The notes under the pieces are model-generated. The model had not been told where the DNA came from. It did no database searches and saw only the letters and a program-made list of their open reading frames with translations. Positions 23,757 through 32,279 of a DNA stretch of 32,299 bases are shown piece by piece. The stretch is from Planctomycetota bacterium (lineage in GTDB: Bacteria > Planctomycetota > PUPC01 > DSUN01), in NCBI GenBank assembly GCA_016872875.1, contig VGYW01000033.1, positions 1 to 32,299 of the forward strand. The letters run 5' to 3'. Position 1 is the first letter of the stretch. The number at the start of each line of letters is the position of its first letter. Made by a program: the position numbers and the translations under genes.

Positions 23757-25279
23757 TGGAAATGCAGCGCAGGATGATCATCAACGCGCTCGAGCCGGAG
23801 GAGAGCCGGATAGCGCTCCTTGAGGACGACGTGCTCCAGGAGCTCTACCTCCAGCCCACCGCCAACGAGCAGATCCTGGGCAACATCTACAAGGCCAGGG
23901 TCGTGAACGTCGAGAAGAGCATCCAGGCGGCGTTCGTGGACATCGGCCTGCCGAAGAACGCCTTCCTGCACGTCTCGGACGTGAAGGCAGGGAGTGGCGA
24001 GAACTTCCTGCCGACCGACAGCCCGACCATGAAGCGGAGGAAGGACGACACGCCGATCCAGAACCTCCTCCAGAAGGGCCAGGAGGTGGTCGTCCAGGTC
24101 ATCAAGGAGGCCATCGGCAACAAGGGGCCGAGCGTGACCACTTACCTGAGCATCCCGGGGCGCTCGCTCGTCATGATGCCGGGGGTGGTCCACTACGGGG
24201 TGTCGCGGAAGATCGCCGACGAGGCGGAGCGTGACCGCCTGCGGAAGCTCCTCGACGAGCTGGCGCTGCCCAAGAACATGGGCTTCATCGTCCGCACCGC
24301 GGGGGCCAATGCGCGCAAGGCGGACCTCCAGCGCGACCTCCGCTACCTCACCCGACTCTGGTCCGCCGTCGAGGAGCACATCCACCTCAGCCAGCCGCCC
24401 GCACTCGCCTACCAGGAGAGCGACATCGTGCTGCGCTGCATGCGCGACGTGTTCGGCTCCGACATCAAGGAGATCGTGATCGACTCGGAGGACACCTGCC
24501 GCCAGGTCTCCGAGTTCCTCCAGATGGTCTCGCCGGGCCACCACAACCTCGTGAAGCACTACCGCGGCGCCGCGCCCATCTTCGACCACTACCAGATCGA
24601 GCAGGAAATCCAACGCACGTTCCAGAATGTCGTGCCTCTCAAGAGCGGCGGCTCCATCGTGATTGACCAGACCGAGGCTCTGGTTGCGATAGACGTGAAC
24701 TCGGGGCGCTACACCCACGAGTCGGACATCGAGGAGACGGCGTTCCGCACGAACGTGGATGCGGCGCAGGAGGCGGCGCGGCAGCTCAGGCTCCGCGACC
24801 TCGGCGGCGTCATCGTGATTGACTTCATAGACATGCGCCTCGAGAAGCACCGCCGCGAGGTCGAGAAGGTCATGACCGCCGAGCTCAAGCGCGACCGTGC
24901 CCGGAGCCGCGTGCTCCGCATGTCGCGCTTCGGCCTGATGCAGATAACGCGGCAGCGGGTGCGCCAGGGCACGAAGCTGGCGCTCTACGACCGCTGCCCC
25001 GCCTGCACCGGCTCGGGCCTCGTCCGCAGCGTCGCCAGCCTCGTCCCCCACGTCATGCGCCAGGTGCGCCTCGCGCTCTCGAAGAAGGACGCCGAGGCCG
25101 TCGAGGTCAGCAGCCACCCCAACGTGGTGGACCAGCTCTCGAACGCCAAGCGCCACGACCTGGCGCGCCTCGAAGACCAGGCCCGAGCGAAGATTCGCAT
25201 CCTGAGCCGGCCCGACTTCCGGCCCGGACAGGTCCAGGTCGTCTCCGTCCTGAAGGACGGCAAGAAGCTGACGCTTTAG
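23756..25279 (+). CDS. rng: Ribonuclease G/E family endoribonuclease
   Basis: 507 residues. An N-terminal S1 domain (about residues 35-125; GNIYKARVVNVEKSIQAAFVDIGLPKNAFLHVSDV) is interrupted by a charged loop. The RNase H-like catalytic core has the two magnesium aspartates in ALVAIDVNSG and GVIVIDFIDM, and the zinc-link motif CPACTGSGLV follows. There is no long C-terminal degradosome scaffold, so it resembles RNase G or a minimal RNase E, processing 16S rRNA ends and mRNA. The ATG at 23756 overlaps the preceding stop; GTG 23753 is an alternative. Confidence 0.92.
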   Translation: MEMQRRMIINALEPEESRIALLEDDVLQELYLQPTANEQILGNIYKARVVNVEKSIQAAFVDIGLPKNAFLHVSDVKAGSGENFLPTDSPTMKRRKDDTPIQNLLQKGQEVVVQVIKEAIGNKGPSVTTYLSIPGRSLVMMPGVVHYGVSRKIADEAERDRLRKLLDELALPKNMGFIVRTAGANARKADLQRDLRYLTRLWSAVEEHIHLSQPPALAYQESDIVLRCMRDVFGSDIKEIVIDSEDTCRQVSEFLQMVSPGHHNLVKHYRGAAPIFDHYQIEQEIQRTFQNVVPLKSGGSIVIDQTEALVAIDVNSGRYTHESDIEETAFRTNVDAAQEAARQLRLRDLGGVIVIDFIDMRLEKHRREVEKVMTAELKRDRARSRVLRMSRFGLMQITRQRVRQGTKLALYDRCPACTGSGLVRSVASLVPHVMRQVRLALSKKDAEAVEVSSHPNVVDQLSNAKRHDLARLEDQARAKIRILSRPDFRPGQVQVVSVLKDGKKLTL

Positions 25280-25324
25280 ATCATTTGGTTGTGACTCGTG
25301 CGCGCTTTGCGCGCATGTCAGCGA

Positions 25325-25408
25325 GGATGAATGGATGAATGTATGAATGTATGAATGTATGGGTGGATGAATGCCAGGCAATCATCCATTCATCCATCCA
25401 ATCATCCC
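25325..25408. repeat. Short-word element SWE-14: GGATGAAT palindrome
   Basis: Six left-arm words (GGATGAAT and GTATGAAT variants), a GCCAGGCA loop, and about three and a half complementary right-arm words. The central 30 nt differ from SWE-12 by one base. It lies in the rng-rplU spacer. Confidence 0.9.
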
Positions 25409-25487
25409 CTTTGTTTGCGCCCGCAAGACGCCTTAAGTCCTCTTGTTGCGGCCGACAGCCGTGCTAGAATGGAAGGAGAACATCACA

Positions 25488-25802
25488 GTGTACGCGGTCA
25501 TCGAGACGGGTGGGAAGCAGTACAAGGTGTCGCCCGGCGACACCATCGAGGTTGAGCTGTTGGCGGACGCGGCGGGCGAGCCGGTGGAGTTCGACCGCGT
25601 GCTCTTCTACAGCGACGGGGCGGACGTCCGCTGCGGCGCGCCCACGGTGCCAAGCGTCCGAGTCGTCGGCTCCGTCGTCGCTCACCACAAGGGCGACAAG
25701 GTGGTCGTCGGCAAGTTCCGCCGCCGCACCGGCTACCGCCGCAAGAAGGGCCACCGCCAGTTGCTCACGCGCGTCGCCGTCGAGAAAATCGTCGCCAGTT
25801 GA
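25488..25802 (+). CDS. rplU: Large-subunit ribosomal protein L21
   Basis: 104 residues, the usual length. It starts at GTG 25488 with MYAVIETGGKQYKVSPGD, the universal L21 opening, behind AAGGAGAA. The C-terminal HHKGDKVVVGKFRRRTGYRRKKGHRQ is the rRNA-binding signature. A possible -10 (TAGAAT 25465-25470) lies upstream, but the leader would start in the ribosome binding site, so read-through from rng is as likely. Confidence 0.95.
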   Translation: MYAVIETGGKQYKVSPGDTIEVELLADAAGEPVEFDRVLFYSDGADVRCGAPTVPSVRVVGSVVAHHKGDKVVVGKFRRRTGYRRKKGHRQLLTRVAVEKIVAS

Positions 25803-25834
25803 CACCAACGGGTCTGAGCGCAATAATCGAGTTT

Positions 25835-25887
25835 GTAGTGCGGGCTTTAGCCCGTCCCCTTCGGAGACGGCCTGAAGGCCGCACTAC
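25835..25887. repeat. GTAGTGCGGGCTTTAGCCCG-type palindromic element
   Basis: An outer 9-bp stem GTAGTGCGG/CCGCACTAC encloses two self-hairpins, CGGGCTTTAGCCCG and GGCCTGAAGGCC, giving a three-way junction. It fills the rplU-rpmA spacer. A related half-copy is at 26172-26198. Confidence 0.75.
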
Positions 25888-25919
25888 GAACGTCCAGATT
25901 GAAGAAAAGGAGATTCTCG

Positions 25920-26162
25920 ATGGCACACAAGAAAGGCCAGGGCTCGTCGAGGAACGGACGCGACAGTTGCCCCCAGAACCGCGGCGTGAAGCGTTTCGGC
26001 GGCCAGCTCGTCAGCGCCGGCACCATCATCGTCCGGCAGTGCGGCACGCACTTCAAGCCGGGCTTCAACGTCGGGATAGGCACCGACCACACCCTCTTCG
26101 CCAAGGCCGCCGGCCGAGTCCAGTTCGGCGCAGGGCGCAAGGTCCACGTCCTCCAAGCCTGA
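25920..26162 (+). CDS. rpmA: Large-subunit ribosomal protein L27
   Basis: 80 residues, near the typical length. [15 protein letters not shown] at the N-terminus and [45 protein letters not shown] are diagnostic. The mature-type N-terminus AHKKG is encoded directly, with no Firmicutes-like cleavable extension. AAAGGAG precedes ATG 25920. It keeps the conserved rplU-rpmA-obg order. Confidence 0.95.
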   Translation: MAHKKGQGSSRNGRDSCPQNRGVKRFGGQLVSAGTIIVRQCGTHFKPGFNVGIGTDHTLFAKAAGRVQFGAGRKVHVLQA

Positions 26163-26171
26163 TGCCCGCGT

Positions 26172-26198
26172 TTGGAGTGCGGGCTTCAGCCCGTGTCG
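26172..26198. repeat. Half-copy of the GTAGTGCGG element
   Basis: GGAGTGCGGGCTTCAGCCCG matches the left half of the element at 25835-25887, without the right half. It directly precedes the obg start codon and occupies the place where a ribosome binding site would be expected. Confidence 0.65.
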
Positions 26199-26202
26199 TG
26201 CC

Positions 26203-27270
<1,068 letters not shown>

Positions 27271-27279
27271 AGGCATGCG

Positions 27280-27298
27280 AGTGTGGGGATCCCACACT
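27280..27298. terminator. Hairpin after obg
   Basis: Perfect 8-bp stem AGTGTGGG/CCCACACT with a GAT loop, starting 10 bp after the obg stop. Only a short T-containing tail (GTTCTC) follows, so termination strength is uncertain. Confidence 0.45.
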
Positions 27299-27371
27299 GT
27301 TCTCAACAAGGCTGTGACCAGGAGTGAGTTCAACGGGTCCGGAACCCACGGGAGAGGGAAAGGAGATGGCG

Positions 27372-28151
27372 ATGGGGACACGGTTGGTGGCGCTTGTGGC
27401 GGCTCTGGGAGTGGCGGCTGTGGCCACCGCGGGGGCCAGGTTCCCGAAGGCCAAGGCGCGCGAGCGCGAGCAGCGCGAGCGCATCCGCGACGGCCTCCAG
27501 GACCACTCGGTCACGCCCGCCGAGGCGGCTCGCCTGCGCCAGGACCAGTTGCGCATCCACGAGATGGCCAAGGACTTCGCCGCCGACGGCGTGGTGACTC
27601 CGGCCGAGCGGCTCAAGCTCGAGGCGGCCCAGGACGCTGCCAGCGCCCACATCGCCCGCGAGCGTCACGACCCCCAGGGCGCCAAAGGCCCGGCACGCAA
27701 CTGGCGGGTCTGGGACCCCGTGGTCAACGTGCGGCAGTCCAACCAGCACCTTCGCATCGCCCAGGGCATCGCCTCCGGCGCACTCACCGCCGACGAGGCA
27801 GGCGAGCTCATCTCGATGGAGGCCAAGATACGCGCGATGGAGCAGGCGATGAAGGCCGACGGCGTGCTCACCCTGGCCGAGCGCAAACAGCTCCACGCCG
27901 CACTCACCGCCGCCAGCGCCGCAATCTTCACCTTCAAGCACGACGACGACCCCGTCCACCGCCCGCGCCGCGTCATCGTCCAGCTCATTGACGGCGACAA
28001 GTTCACCCGCGCCGACGCGCGGGAGCTCCTCGCCCAGCTCTGCCGCCTCCTCGAAACCGTGCGCCTCCTCGGCGGCCCGGGCATCGGCCCAGAGCGCCGC
28101 ACCGTCCTCGAAAAGGAGTTCGCCGCCCTCGCCTCACAGCTCTTCGACTAG
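27372..28151 (+). CDS. Secreted protein with two helical (T)PAE/ADGxLTxxER repeats
   Basis: The start is ATG 27372, seven bases after AAAGGAG; ATG 27366 abuts the ribosome binding site. The 259-residue protein has a signal peptide (about 1-21). Two similar modules follow: VTPAEAARLRQDQLRIHEMAKDFAADGVVTPAERLKLEAAQDAASAHIARERHD and a second beginning IASGALTADEAGELISMEAK, ending AAIFTFKHD. This RIAQG-LT-EA-ADG-LT-ER-ASxxI-KHD pattern occurs in many uncharacterised secreted proteins of Gram-negative bacteria; the function is unknown. The DG-LT turn resembles an EF-hand-like acidic turn, but calcium binding is not shown. Confidence 0.75.
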   Translation: MGTRLVALVAALGVAAVATAGARFPKAKAREREQRERIRDGLQDHSVTPAEAARLRQDQLRIHEMAKDFAADGVVTPAERLKLEAAQDAASAHIARERHDPQGAKGPARNWRVWDPVVNVRQSNQHLRIAQGIASGALTADEAGELISMEAKIRAMEQAMKADGVLTLAERKQLHAALTAASAAIFTFKHDDDPVHRPRRVIVQLIDGDKFTRADARELLAQLCRLLETVRLLGGPGIGPERRTVLEKEFAALASQLFD

Positions 28152-28275
28152 CGCCCCTCCCCAGGCCTGCCACACCTTCCGGGCCGGCTGCCCCCGTGCG
28201 GCCGGCCCTTACTTTCCGGGCATGGGCCGCCTTTGGCCCCGCAAGCGTGGCCCTTCGTACGGCGCGTGGCGAAAC

Positions 28276-28309
28276 GATAATTGCAGAGTCATATGACTCT
28301 GCAATTATC
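28276..28309. repeat. Solitary copy of the 34-bp array palindrome
   Basis: A perfect 34-bp palindrome with the core GCAGAGTCATATGACTCTGC, identical to the core of the five-unit array 16 kb away. The left flank (GGGCATGGGCCGCC at about 28218) also recalls the array unit, but the rest has diverged. It lies between a plus-strand gene end and the minus-strand dctM end. Confidence 0.9.
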
Positions 28310-28447
28310 TCCCCAACGCTCACCCATAGCCACAGATCGGCGATTCCTCACTTCCCGCTGAGCCCCTCCCTGCTGCCAGCGACCAACTCCCCGCGCGCCG
28401 CCCTGACTGCCCCAACCAGTGCGTCCCCGGGAACAGTCGCACCCACC

Positions 28448-29743
28448 TCACTTCAGGAAAACCCCGACCAGCACCGTGGAGAGCGCGGGGCAGTAGGTGA
28501 TGAGGAGCAAGGCGGCAGTCTCCGCCAGGATGAACGGGACAGCGGCACGCGCGACCCGCTCCAGCGGCTGACGCGAGATGCCGCAGGCCACGAAGAGATT
28601 CACCCCCACCGGCGGCGTCACTTGCCCGATCGCCAGGTTCACCACCATGATCACCCCGAAGTGCAGGGGCGAGACGCCCATCTGTTTCACCACGGGCAGC
28701 AGGATCGGCACGAAGATGTAGTAGATCGAGATCGCGTCAATCAGGCAGCCCGCCACGAGGAGCGCAGCGTTGATGAACAGGAGCATGAGCCAGCGTGGCA
28801 CCGCCGCACGGCTCAGCCACCGCACGGCGGCGGCCGTCACCCCCTGGTCGTCGAGCACCCAGGCGAAGAGCGACGCGCAGGCCACGATGACGAGCACCTG
28901 CGACGACACGACCGCCCCCTCCCTGAAGATGCCCATCAGGTCGCGCAGCCTTATGTCGCGGTAGAAGACCAGGTCAACCAGGAGCGCGTAGGCCACGGCC
29001 ACGGCGGCGACCCGCGTGGGGCTCGAGAAGCCGCCGTAGATGCACACGAGGATGACCACGGGCGCCGCCAGCCCCGGCAGCGCGGCCACGAATGCCCGCC
29101 AGAGCTCGCCCCTGGCCGCCCGCTGCGCGCCGCTGCCGTAGCCGCGCCGCCACGACGCCACGGCCAAGCAGCCGATGAGCGCCGCCCCCACCACGACGCC
29201 CGGCACCACGCCCGCCACGAAGAGCCGCAGCACGTTCTCCCCCGCCAGCAGCCCGTAGATGACCATCGCAATCGAGGGCGGGATGATGATGCCCAGCCCG
29301 CCGCTGGCCGCCAGGAGCGCCGCCGCGAAGCCGCGGTCGTAGCCGTTCTCGCCCAGCGCGGGGATGAGCAGCGTGCCGATCGCCGCCACCGTGGCCGGCC
29401 CTGAGCCCGACATGGCCGCGAAGAACATGCACGCGAGCACCGCCACCACCCCCAGCCCGCCCGGCACTCGCCCCACCACCAGGCGGGCCAGGCGCACCAG
29501 CCGGCTCGCCACGCCGCTGCGCGAGAAGGCCAGGCCCGCCACGATGAACAGCGGCACCGCCATCAGCGCCTCGTGCATCAGCGAGCCAGTCACCTGGTGC
29601 GCCAGCACCCCGAGCCCCTGGCTCGGCATGAACACCAGAATCGTCGCCAGCGCCGAGAGGCCGAGGCTGAAGGCGATCGGCACCTCAAGGAACGCGAGGA
29701 GGGCAAAGAGGCCGATGAGCGTTGCTGTTACCGCAGCCGGCAT
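28448..29743 (-). CDS. dctM: TRAP transporter large permease subunit
   Basis: 431 residues with about twelve transmembrane segments, the DctM subunit that carries solute and sodium. Diagnostic stretches: VPLFIVAGLAFSRSGVA, CMFFAAMSGSGPATVAAIGTLLIPAL, GGLGIIIPPSIAMVIYGLLAGENV and the C-terminal GVIMVVNLAIGQVTPPVGVNLFVACGI. The start at 29743 follows CGGAG on the minus strand. It is the last gene of the gmhB-dctPQM operon, separated from dctQ by SWE-16. Confidence 0.93.
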   Translation of the reverse strand: MPAAVTATLIGLFALLAFLEVPIAFSLGLSALATILVFMPSQGLGVLAHQVTGSLMHEALMAVPLFIVAGLAFSRSGVASRLVRLARLVVGRVPGGLGVVAVLACMFFAAMSGSGPATVAAIGTLLIPALGENGYDRGFAAALLAASGGLGIIIPPSIAMVIYGLLAGENVLRLFVAGVVPGVVVGAALIGCLAVASWRRGYGSGAQRAARGELWRAFVAALPGLAAPVVILVCIYGGFSSPTRVAAVAVAYALLVDLVFYRDIRLRDLMGIFREGAVVSSQVLVIVACASLFAWVLDDQGVTAAAVRWLSRAAVPRWLMLLFINAALLVAGCLIDAISIYYIFVPILLPVVKQMGVSPLHFGVIMVVNLAIGQVTPPVGVNLFVACGISRQPLERVARAAVPFILAETAALLLITYCPALSTVLVGVFLK

Positions 29744-29763
29744 GCAATCTCCGAGGCAACCCC

Positions 29764-29836
29764 GGACGCGTGACGCGTGAGAAGAGCCCGACGGGTCCGC
29801 TATCTTTCCTGATCACGCGTCACGCGTCACGCGTCA
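29764..29836. repeat. Short-word element SWE-16: TGACGCG palindrome
   Basis: The left arm has TGACGCG words and the right arm three TCACGCG words, around a ~33-nt loop. The right arm contains the dctQ stop codon, and the C-terminal Leu-Thr-Arg-Asp-Ala of DctQ is encoded by it. The left arm ends about 20 bp from the dctM start. Confidence 0.9.
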
Positions 29837-30296
29837 GGTCTGCTTCCTTGCGTTTCCGGCGCCATGCCTGCGCCGCGCGCAGACACGAAAGCGCCGCGGC
29901 GAGCGGCACCACGAGCGCCACGGCCCAGTCGGGGCACCAGCCGAGCCAGCCGCGGTTCTGCCATTTCATCAGGCCATAGCAGTGCTTCGCCGCGGACAAG
30001 GACAGCGCGGCGAAGAAGGCCAGCGCCGCGATGAGCGACACGGCGCGCAGCACTCCCCTCCCCCGCTCTGACACGATGCGGCTGAGGAGCCCGAGGCTGA
30101 GGTGCGCGCTCCGCGCGGTTGCCGCACTGATGCCCAGGATCGTGGCCACGAAGAAGAGGGCAAGGACGACTGGCGGGAGCGGCGAAGCCAGGGCCGGCGC
30201 AAGGCGGGCGAGGACCAGTTGCGCGAGGATCAGGAGCGTGACCGCGGCGAGGAGGATGCCCGCAAGGTATTCCTCAGCGTCTTTCAGGAAGCGCAT
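29820..30296 (-). CDS. dctQ: TRAP transporter small permease subunit
   Basis: ATG 30296 (MRFLKDAEEYLAGILLAAV) is chosen because the upstream extension is translated SWE-17. The 158-residue protein has four hydrophobic helices, the DctQ layout, including the ARSAHLSLGLL stretch after helix 2, where relatives have a conserved HI-V motif. Its last residues TRDA and stop come from SWE-16. The only Shine-Dalgarno-like sequence, AGGA, lies at the edge of SWE-17. Confidence 0.85.
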   Translation of the reverse strand: MRFLKDAEEYLAGILLAAVTLLILAQLVLARLAPALASPLPPVVLALFFVATILGISAATARSAHLSLGLLSRIVSERGRGVLRAVSLIAALAFFAALSLSAAKHCYGLMKWQNRGWLGWCPDWAVALVVPLAAALSCLRAAQAWRRKRKEADLTRDA

Positions 30297-30307
30297 TCGG
30301 TGATCCT

Positions 30308-30405
30308 GATCGTCCTCGTCCTCGTCCCTCGTCCTCGATTCCTCTCGCCCGAGGGCAACGAGAAGAGTCGAGGACGAAGGACGAGGACGAGGGACGAGGA
30401 CGATT
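30308..30405. repeat. Short-word element SWE-17: CGTCCT/AGGACG palindrome
   Basis: The left arm has CGTCCT words with one 7-nt variant, CGTCCCT. The right arm has AGGACG words with one AGGGACG. In plus-strand order the longer variant is the penultimate full word in both arms. It fills the dctP-dctQ spacer, ending 9 bp from the dctP stop. Confidence 0.85.
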
Positions 30406-30414
30406 GAAGAGGGG

Positions 30415-31479
30415 TCAGGGCTTCTGAGGCGCCTCCTCATCATCGGGCGGAGCCTTGGCCTTCTCGATGGCATCCTTGACCGCCTTCTCGAAGCGGTCGA
30501 GGAGCTCTTTGCCCGCGGTCTTTTCGAAGAATGGCCGCAGGACAGGTTGGGCGGCGAGCTTGAAGGCGTCCCTCTCGACCTCGGTGAGGCGCACGACGCG
30601 CATCCCCTCGGCCTCGAGCTTGTTGGGCAGCACCCGGTCGGCCTCGGCCACGAGCTGCCGCTGGAACTTCATTGCCTCGCGGGCGCACTCTCGAAGCAGC
30701 TTCTGGTCGGCACCGGACAGCGTGTACCACAGGTCACGATTCACGCACAGCACAATTGGGTCATAGACGAAGTCACAGATCGTCAGGTGTCTCTGGACGG
30801 TGTAGAGCTTGGCGGCGAAGATGACGGGGAGCGGGTTCTCCTGGCCGTGGAGCTCGCTGCGTTCGAGGGCGAGGTAGAGGTCGCCGAAGTTCATCTGGTG
30901 GGTCGTCGCCTCGAAGGGTCTGAAGAGCTCAGGCGGGAGGCCCTGGGGGATGCGTATCCGCAGCCCTTTCAGGTCGCTTGGCAGGCGTATCGGATGCTGG
31001 TTGTTCGTGATCTGCCGGAAGCCGTTCGCACCGTAAGCCAGGCCAACCAGGTTCTTCTCGCGGAGCGAGTCCAGCATCTCCTCCCCCACCGGCCCGTCGC
31101 ACACCGCGTTCGCCGTCGCGTGGTCGGGAAAGAGCCACGGGTAGCAGAAGACCGTCCACCTGGGGTCAAGGGTGGAAAGGAGGATCGAGGACTCGAGCGA
31201 GGCCTCGAGGTCGCCCTGCTGGACCGTCTGGAGCTCGGTGGTCTGGTTGCGGCCCGAGCGGGTGGCGTTGGGGATGACTTGGACGGTGTAGCGTCCGTTC
31301 GTTCGTGCCTCGACGAGTTGCTTCCACTTCACGGCGCCCTTGAACCACTCGGAGGAGTCGCCGAGGATGAGGCTCAAGCGGATACGTCTCCCCTCCCCTG
31401 CCCCATCGCCGCAGCCGGACATCGCGAGCACCAAGGCCAGAAGCGTTGCGAGCATGAGCTTGGGCCGCCAGGAAGTCAT
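30415..31479 (-). CDS. dctP: TRAP transporter substrate-binding lipoprotein
   Basis: 354 residues with a lipoprotein signal, lipobox LAMSGC with Cys23, so the binding protein is membrane-tethered rather than free in the periplasm. The body matches DctP: WKQLVEARTNGRYTVQVIPN, GLAYGANGFRQITNNQHPIRLPSDLKGLRIRIP and SELHGQENPLPVIFAAKLYTVQRHLTICDF. The Arg in LRIRIP is the usual carboxylate-binding residue, so an organic acid substrate is expected. The start codon overlaps the gmhB stop (ATGA), showing translational coupling. Confidence 0.92.
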   Translation of the reverse strand: MTSWRPKLMLATLLALVLAMSGCGDGAGEGRRIRLSLILGDSSEWFKGAVKWKQLVEARTNGRYTVQVIPNATRSGRNQTTELQTVQQGDLEASLESSILLSTLDPRWTVFCYPWLFPDHATANAVCDGPVGEEMLDSLREKNLVGLAYGANGFRQITNNQHPIRLPSDLKGLRIRIPQGLPPELFRPFEATTHQMNFGDLYLALERSELHGQENPLPVIFAAKLYTVQRHLTICDFVYDPIVLCVNRDLWYTLSGADQKLLRECAREAMKFQRQLVAEADRVLPNKLEAEGMRVVRLTEVERDAFKLAAQPVLRPFFEKTAGKELLDRFEKAVKDAIEKAKAPPDDEEAPQKP

Positions 31480-32048
31480 TGGCGCGCCTCCACAAGGCGG
31501 AGGATGAGGTCCACGGCATCGGCTAGGCTCGCGGCCGCGTGGTGTGCCCGCGCGGATTCGGCCTCGACGCCCTGGCCGCTGCGGACGAAGATGGTGGTGC
31601 AGCCGCGGGCGCGGCCGGCCTCGATGTCGCGCTCCGCGTCGCCCACCAGGAAGGCCTGCTCGGGCCTGATGGCCAGCTCGCGCGCCGCCTCGTCAATCAG
31701 CCCTGGCTTGGGCTTCCGGCAGGGACAGTCCATCACCTTGGGGTGTGGGCACATGTAAACGCCCGCGATCCAGCCGCCCTCTGCGGCCACGGCCCCGATC
31801 ATTCGGGCGTTGATCTCCTCGATCTCCGCCAGCGGCGCCAGGCCGCGGCCCACGCACGACTGGTTCGTGATGACGGCCACCGTGAAGCCGTGCTCCCGCA
31901 GCCGACGCAAGGCGTCCAGCGCCCCTGGGATGAAGCGGAACTCCGCCCAGTGGAACACCCAGCTCCCCTTGGGTGGCGACTCGTTGATCACCCCGTCGCG
32001 GTCGAGGAACACCACGCGGTCGTGCTGCTTCGTTGATTTCGCGTCCAT
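31476..32048 (-). CDS. gmhB: D-glycero-D-manno-heptose 1,7-bisphosphate 7-phosphatase (HAD-IIIA)
   Basis: 190 residues, typical length. The HAD motif I FLDRDGVIN has nucleophile Asp16 and acid/base Asp18. TNQS is motif II, and the zinc-binding loop CPHP-x5-CPCRKPKPG, motif III Lys and VGDAERDIEAG (motif IV) follow. It dephosphorylates the heptose bisphosphate intermediate for lipopolysaccharide core; histidinol-phosphate phosphatase activity is an alternative in this family. Coupling to a TRAP transporter is unusual. The promoter places the transcript start almost on the ATG. Confidence 0.88.
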   Translation of the reverse strand: MDAKSTKQHDRVVFLDRDGVINESPPKGSWVFHWAEFRFIPGALDALRRLREHGFTVAVITNQSCVGRGLAPLAEIEEINARMIGAVAAEGGWIAGVYMCPHPKVMDCPCRKPKPGLIDEAARELAIRPEQAFLVGDAERDIEAGRARGCTTIFVRSGQGVEAESARAHHAAASLADAVDLILRLVEARQ

Positions 32049-32056
32049 CGTCCGGT

Positions 32057-32084
32057 ATTATAGCCGCGCCGCCAACAAAGGCAA
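32057..32084 (-). promoter_or_regulatory. Promoter of gmhB-dctPQM, likely leaderless
   Basis: On the minus strand, TTGCCT (32084-32079), a 16-nt spacer and a perfect TATAAT (32062-32057). The ATG is at 32048, only 8 bp beyond the -10, so the mRNA probably begins at or next to the start codon. No Shine-Dalgarno is present, which agrees. Confidence 0.6.
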
Positions 32085-32094
32085 GGAACAAGAC

Positions 32095-32182
32095 GGTGTT
32101 AGGTGTTAGGAGTTGGGGGTGAGGAGCCAAGGGCACAGGGTTCTTCTCTGTACCCCAACACCGAGCACCTAACACCTAACAC
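32095..32182. repeat. Short-word element SWE-18: GTGTTAG palindrome
   Basis: The left arm has GTGTTAG twice, then degenerate GAGTTGG and GGGTGAG. The right arm has degenerate words and then CTAACAC twice. Here the outermost words pair in true mirror order. It lies between the gmhB promoter and the sigma-28-like promoter. Confidence 0.85.
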
Positions 32183-32201
32183 TACAACGCTAAAAAAGGC
32201 C

Positions 32202-32228
32202 TAAAGTTTTCGAGGATTTCCCCGATTA
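32202..32228 (+). promoter_or_regulatory. Sigma-28 (FliA/WhiG-type) promoter
   Basis: TAAAGTTT (32202-32209) is a perfect match to the sigma-28 -35 consensus. An 11-nt spacer of exactly the expected length follows, then CCCGATTA (32221-32228), six of eight matches to GCCGATAA. It points at the gene starting at 32280 and suggests a flagellar or motility-related product. Confidence 0.65.
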
Positions 32229-32232
32229 AGTA

Positions 32233-32270
32233 CTCCGGGGGGACTGTTTTCAGGCCAGAGAGCCCCGGAG
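32233..32270 (+). promoter_or_regulatory. 5'-UTR hairpin sequestering the Shine-Dalgarno
   Basis: CTCCGGGG (32233-32240) pairs perfectly with CCCCGGAG (32263-32270) across a 22-nt loop. The right arm contains the GGAG ribosome binding site of the ATG at 32280, and the left arm falls at the predicted transcript 5' end. Confidence 0.6.
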
Positions 32271-32279
32271 AGAACGACC

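Noticed and set aside
23141..25381. 746-codon minus-strand frame opposite DUF2344 and RNase G
   Set aside because: It mirrors two well-identified plus-strand genes and both ends lie in short-word repeats (HPPIHS-type residues).
28196..29404. 402-codon plus-strand frame opposite dctM
   Set aside because: Antisense to a clear TRAP permease; starts within the repeat region and is low complexity.
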